From an uncultured Alcanivoracaceae bacterium (lineage in GTDB: Bacteria > Pseudomonadota > Gammaproteobacteria > Pseudomonadales > Alcanivoracaceae), in NCBI GenBank assembly GCA_937943665.1, contig CALEAR010000382.1, forward strand, positions 1 to 7,177: a stretch of 7,177 bases of DNA. The letters are read 5' to 3'. Below the pieces are notes generated by a model. The model was not told the origin of the DNA and ran no database searches. It worked only from the letters and a program-made list of their open reading frames with translations. The first letter of the stretch is position 1; every line of letters starts with the position of its first letter. Positions 6,589 through 7,177 of the stretch are shown piece after piece. The position numbers and the translations under genes were made by a program.

Positions 6589-6752
6589 TAGTAAGTAAAA
6601 CCCAACTCACGCACATAAGTGGGGTCATAAATATTACGACCATCTAAAATCAGTGGTGTGGCCATGGCTTGTTTTAGGCGAGAAAAATCGGGGCTCCAAT
6701 AGGTTTTCCACTCTGTTACCAGTATTAAACCGTGGGCACCTTTCACGGCCTG

Positions 6753-6755
6753 TTA
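6753..6755 (-). other. in-frame TAA inside the dehydrogenase C-terminal domain
   Basis: Conserved family sequence lies on both sides of this codon in the same frame (CQDM before, QAVKGAHGLILVTEW after). Homologues usually have a sense codon here, often for an aromatic or acidic residue as in the DQYEA/DPYEA pattern, so TAT, TAC, GAA or CAA to TAA would be a one-base change. TAA is used as the normal stop of uvrC and pgi in this window, which argues against codon reassignment. Confidence 0.85.
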
Positions 6756-7177
6756 CATATCTTGGCAATATTCAATGTGATAAGGAGAGTGAGAAAAATG
6801 ATCTTGCAGTAATGCTAACGCTTGAGGATCATGCACCTTAATGCGTACGCCCTGAGCACCTAAGGCTTCAATGAGCGCCAATACGGGCGCATTATCTATG
6901 CGGGCGGTACCCGGCTTAAAAGCAGCCCCCCACAGGGCCACGGTTTTATCAGCCACCTTGGTGTTATAGTGATGCCAAAACTTGCGGAACATCACCTCTT
7001 TCTGGCGTTCGTTTATATCTAACACCTGCTCTAGCAAGGTGGATTTCACCCCTTTGCTGGCCAAGGTGCCGGCCAAATAAGCCACATTTTGTGAAAGCCC
7101 TAACCCCCCAAAGCCACAGCCTGGATACAAATAGGCCTCACCAATGCGTGGGTCTGCGCCCACCCCTTGGCGTACGG

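Larger units (their letters stand above)
6573..7177 (-). pseudogene. UDP-glucose 6-dehydrogenase-like protein, C-terminal part, interrupted by an in-frame TAA; 5' end outside the window
   Basis: UDP-glucose 6-dehydrogenases oxidise UDP-glucose to UDP-glucuronate with two NAD+. The frame is open from the right edge (first full codon at 7175) and reads VRQGVGADPRIGEAYLYPGC, the family's lead-in to its catalytic loop; the central helical region and the C-terminal domain (GAAFKPGT) follow. After 140 codons a TAA (6755-6753) interrupts the frame. The same frame then continues for 59 more codons with clear family sequence (LVTEW, LILDGRNIYDP, ELGF, final VGR) to a TGA overlapping the pgi ATG. No shift of frame is needed, so a single nonsense change or a sequencing error explains it. 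In addition, the loop usually GGSCFPKD is GGLGLSQN, so the nucleophilic Cys, Lys and Asp are replaced by Gly, Gln and Asn. The family is certain; activity is doubtful. The GTG at 7163 is not a start, since conserved sequence continues upstream of it. Confidence 0.88.

Noticed and set aside
6413..6643. 76-codon minus-strand frame across the dehydrogenase/pgi junction
   Set aside because: It overlaps both genes out of frame, while the two correct frames meet precisely as ATGA at 6576-6573.
6753..6755. TAA as a reassigned or programmed readthrough codon
   Set aside because: uvrC and pgi terminate with TAA at family-typical ends, and the downstream bases do not match known readthrough contexts.
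7104..7109. Frameshift in the six-base run as the cause of the missing catalytic Cys
   Set aside because: Residues on both sides align to the family in the same frame with no length change, so compensating shifts would be needed; substitution is simpler.
7161..7163. GTG as the true start of a short 136-residue protein
   Set aside because: Conserved dehydrogenase sequence (VRQG before GADPRIG) continues upstream in frame to the window edge, so the gene begins outside the window.

Overview
The window is chromosomal DNA of a gammaproteobacterium. The evidence is the block gacA/uvrY - uvrC - pgsA - tRNA-Gly(GCC), which is also the order in Escherichia coli and Pseudomonas aeruginosa. An AlgC-type phosphomannomutase/phosphoglucomutase in the neighbourhood leans towards the Pseudomonas/Oceanospirillales side, but I cannot name a genus. 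Every supported gene lies on the minus strand, so transcription runs from high to low coordinates.

Right part (7177 to 3514), in transcription order: the C-terminal part of a UDP-glucose 6-dehydrogenase-like gene (cut by the window edge and broken by an in-frame TAA), pgi, and algC. The three are packed as an operon: the dehydrogenase frame's final TGA overlaps the pgi ATG, and pgi and algC are 12 bases apart. Together they form a sugar-phosphate to nucleotide-sugar module. Pgi links fructose-6-P and glucose-6-P. AlgC makes glucose-1-P and mannose-1-P. A working dehydrogenase would make UDP-glucuronate for surface polysaccharide. The dehydrogenase is doubly suspect: the stop removes its last 59 codons, and the usual catalytic GGSCFPKD box reads GGLGLSQN.

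Middle (3513 to 3318): a 172-base intergenic region (196 bases to the gacA start chosen here). It holds a perfect 10-bp stem-loop whose loop on the gacA strand is GAGGA, and a gacA ribosome-binding site that matches the CsrA/RsmA consensus at 11 of 12 positions. This is a candidate feedback point in the Gac/Rsm circuit.

Left part (3317 to 1): gacA, uvrC and pgsA form a tight operon (TTGA overlap, then 23 bases). The GacA-like regulator keeps the phospho-acceptor Asp54 and a textbook LuxR-type DNA-binding domain. It has lost the acidic pair (Asn8-Pro9) and the conserved receiver Lys (Leu104), which suggests altered or absent phosphorylation control. After pgsA come 145 bases with a strong sigma70-type promoter with a GC-rich discriminator, then a tRNA-Gly(GCC) running off the left edge.

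No mobile element, CRISPR array or plus-strand gene is supported, and no gene-free stretch exceeds 300 bases.
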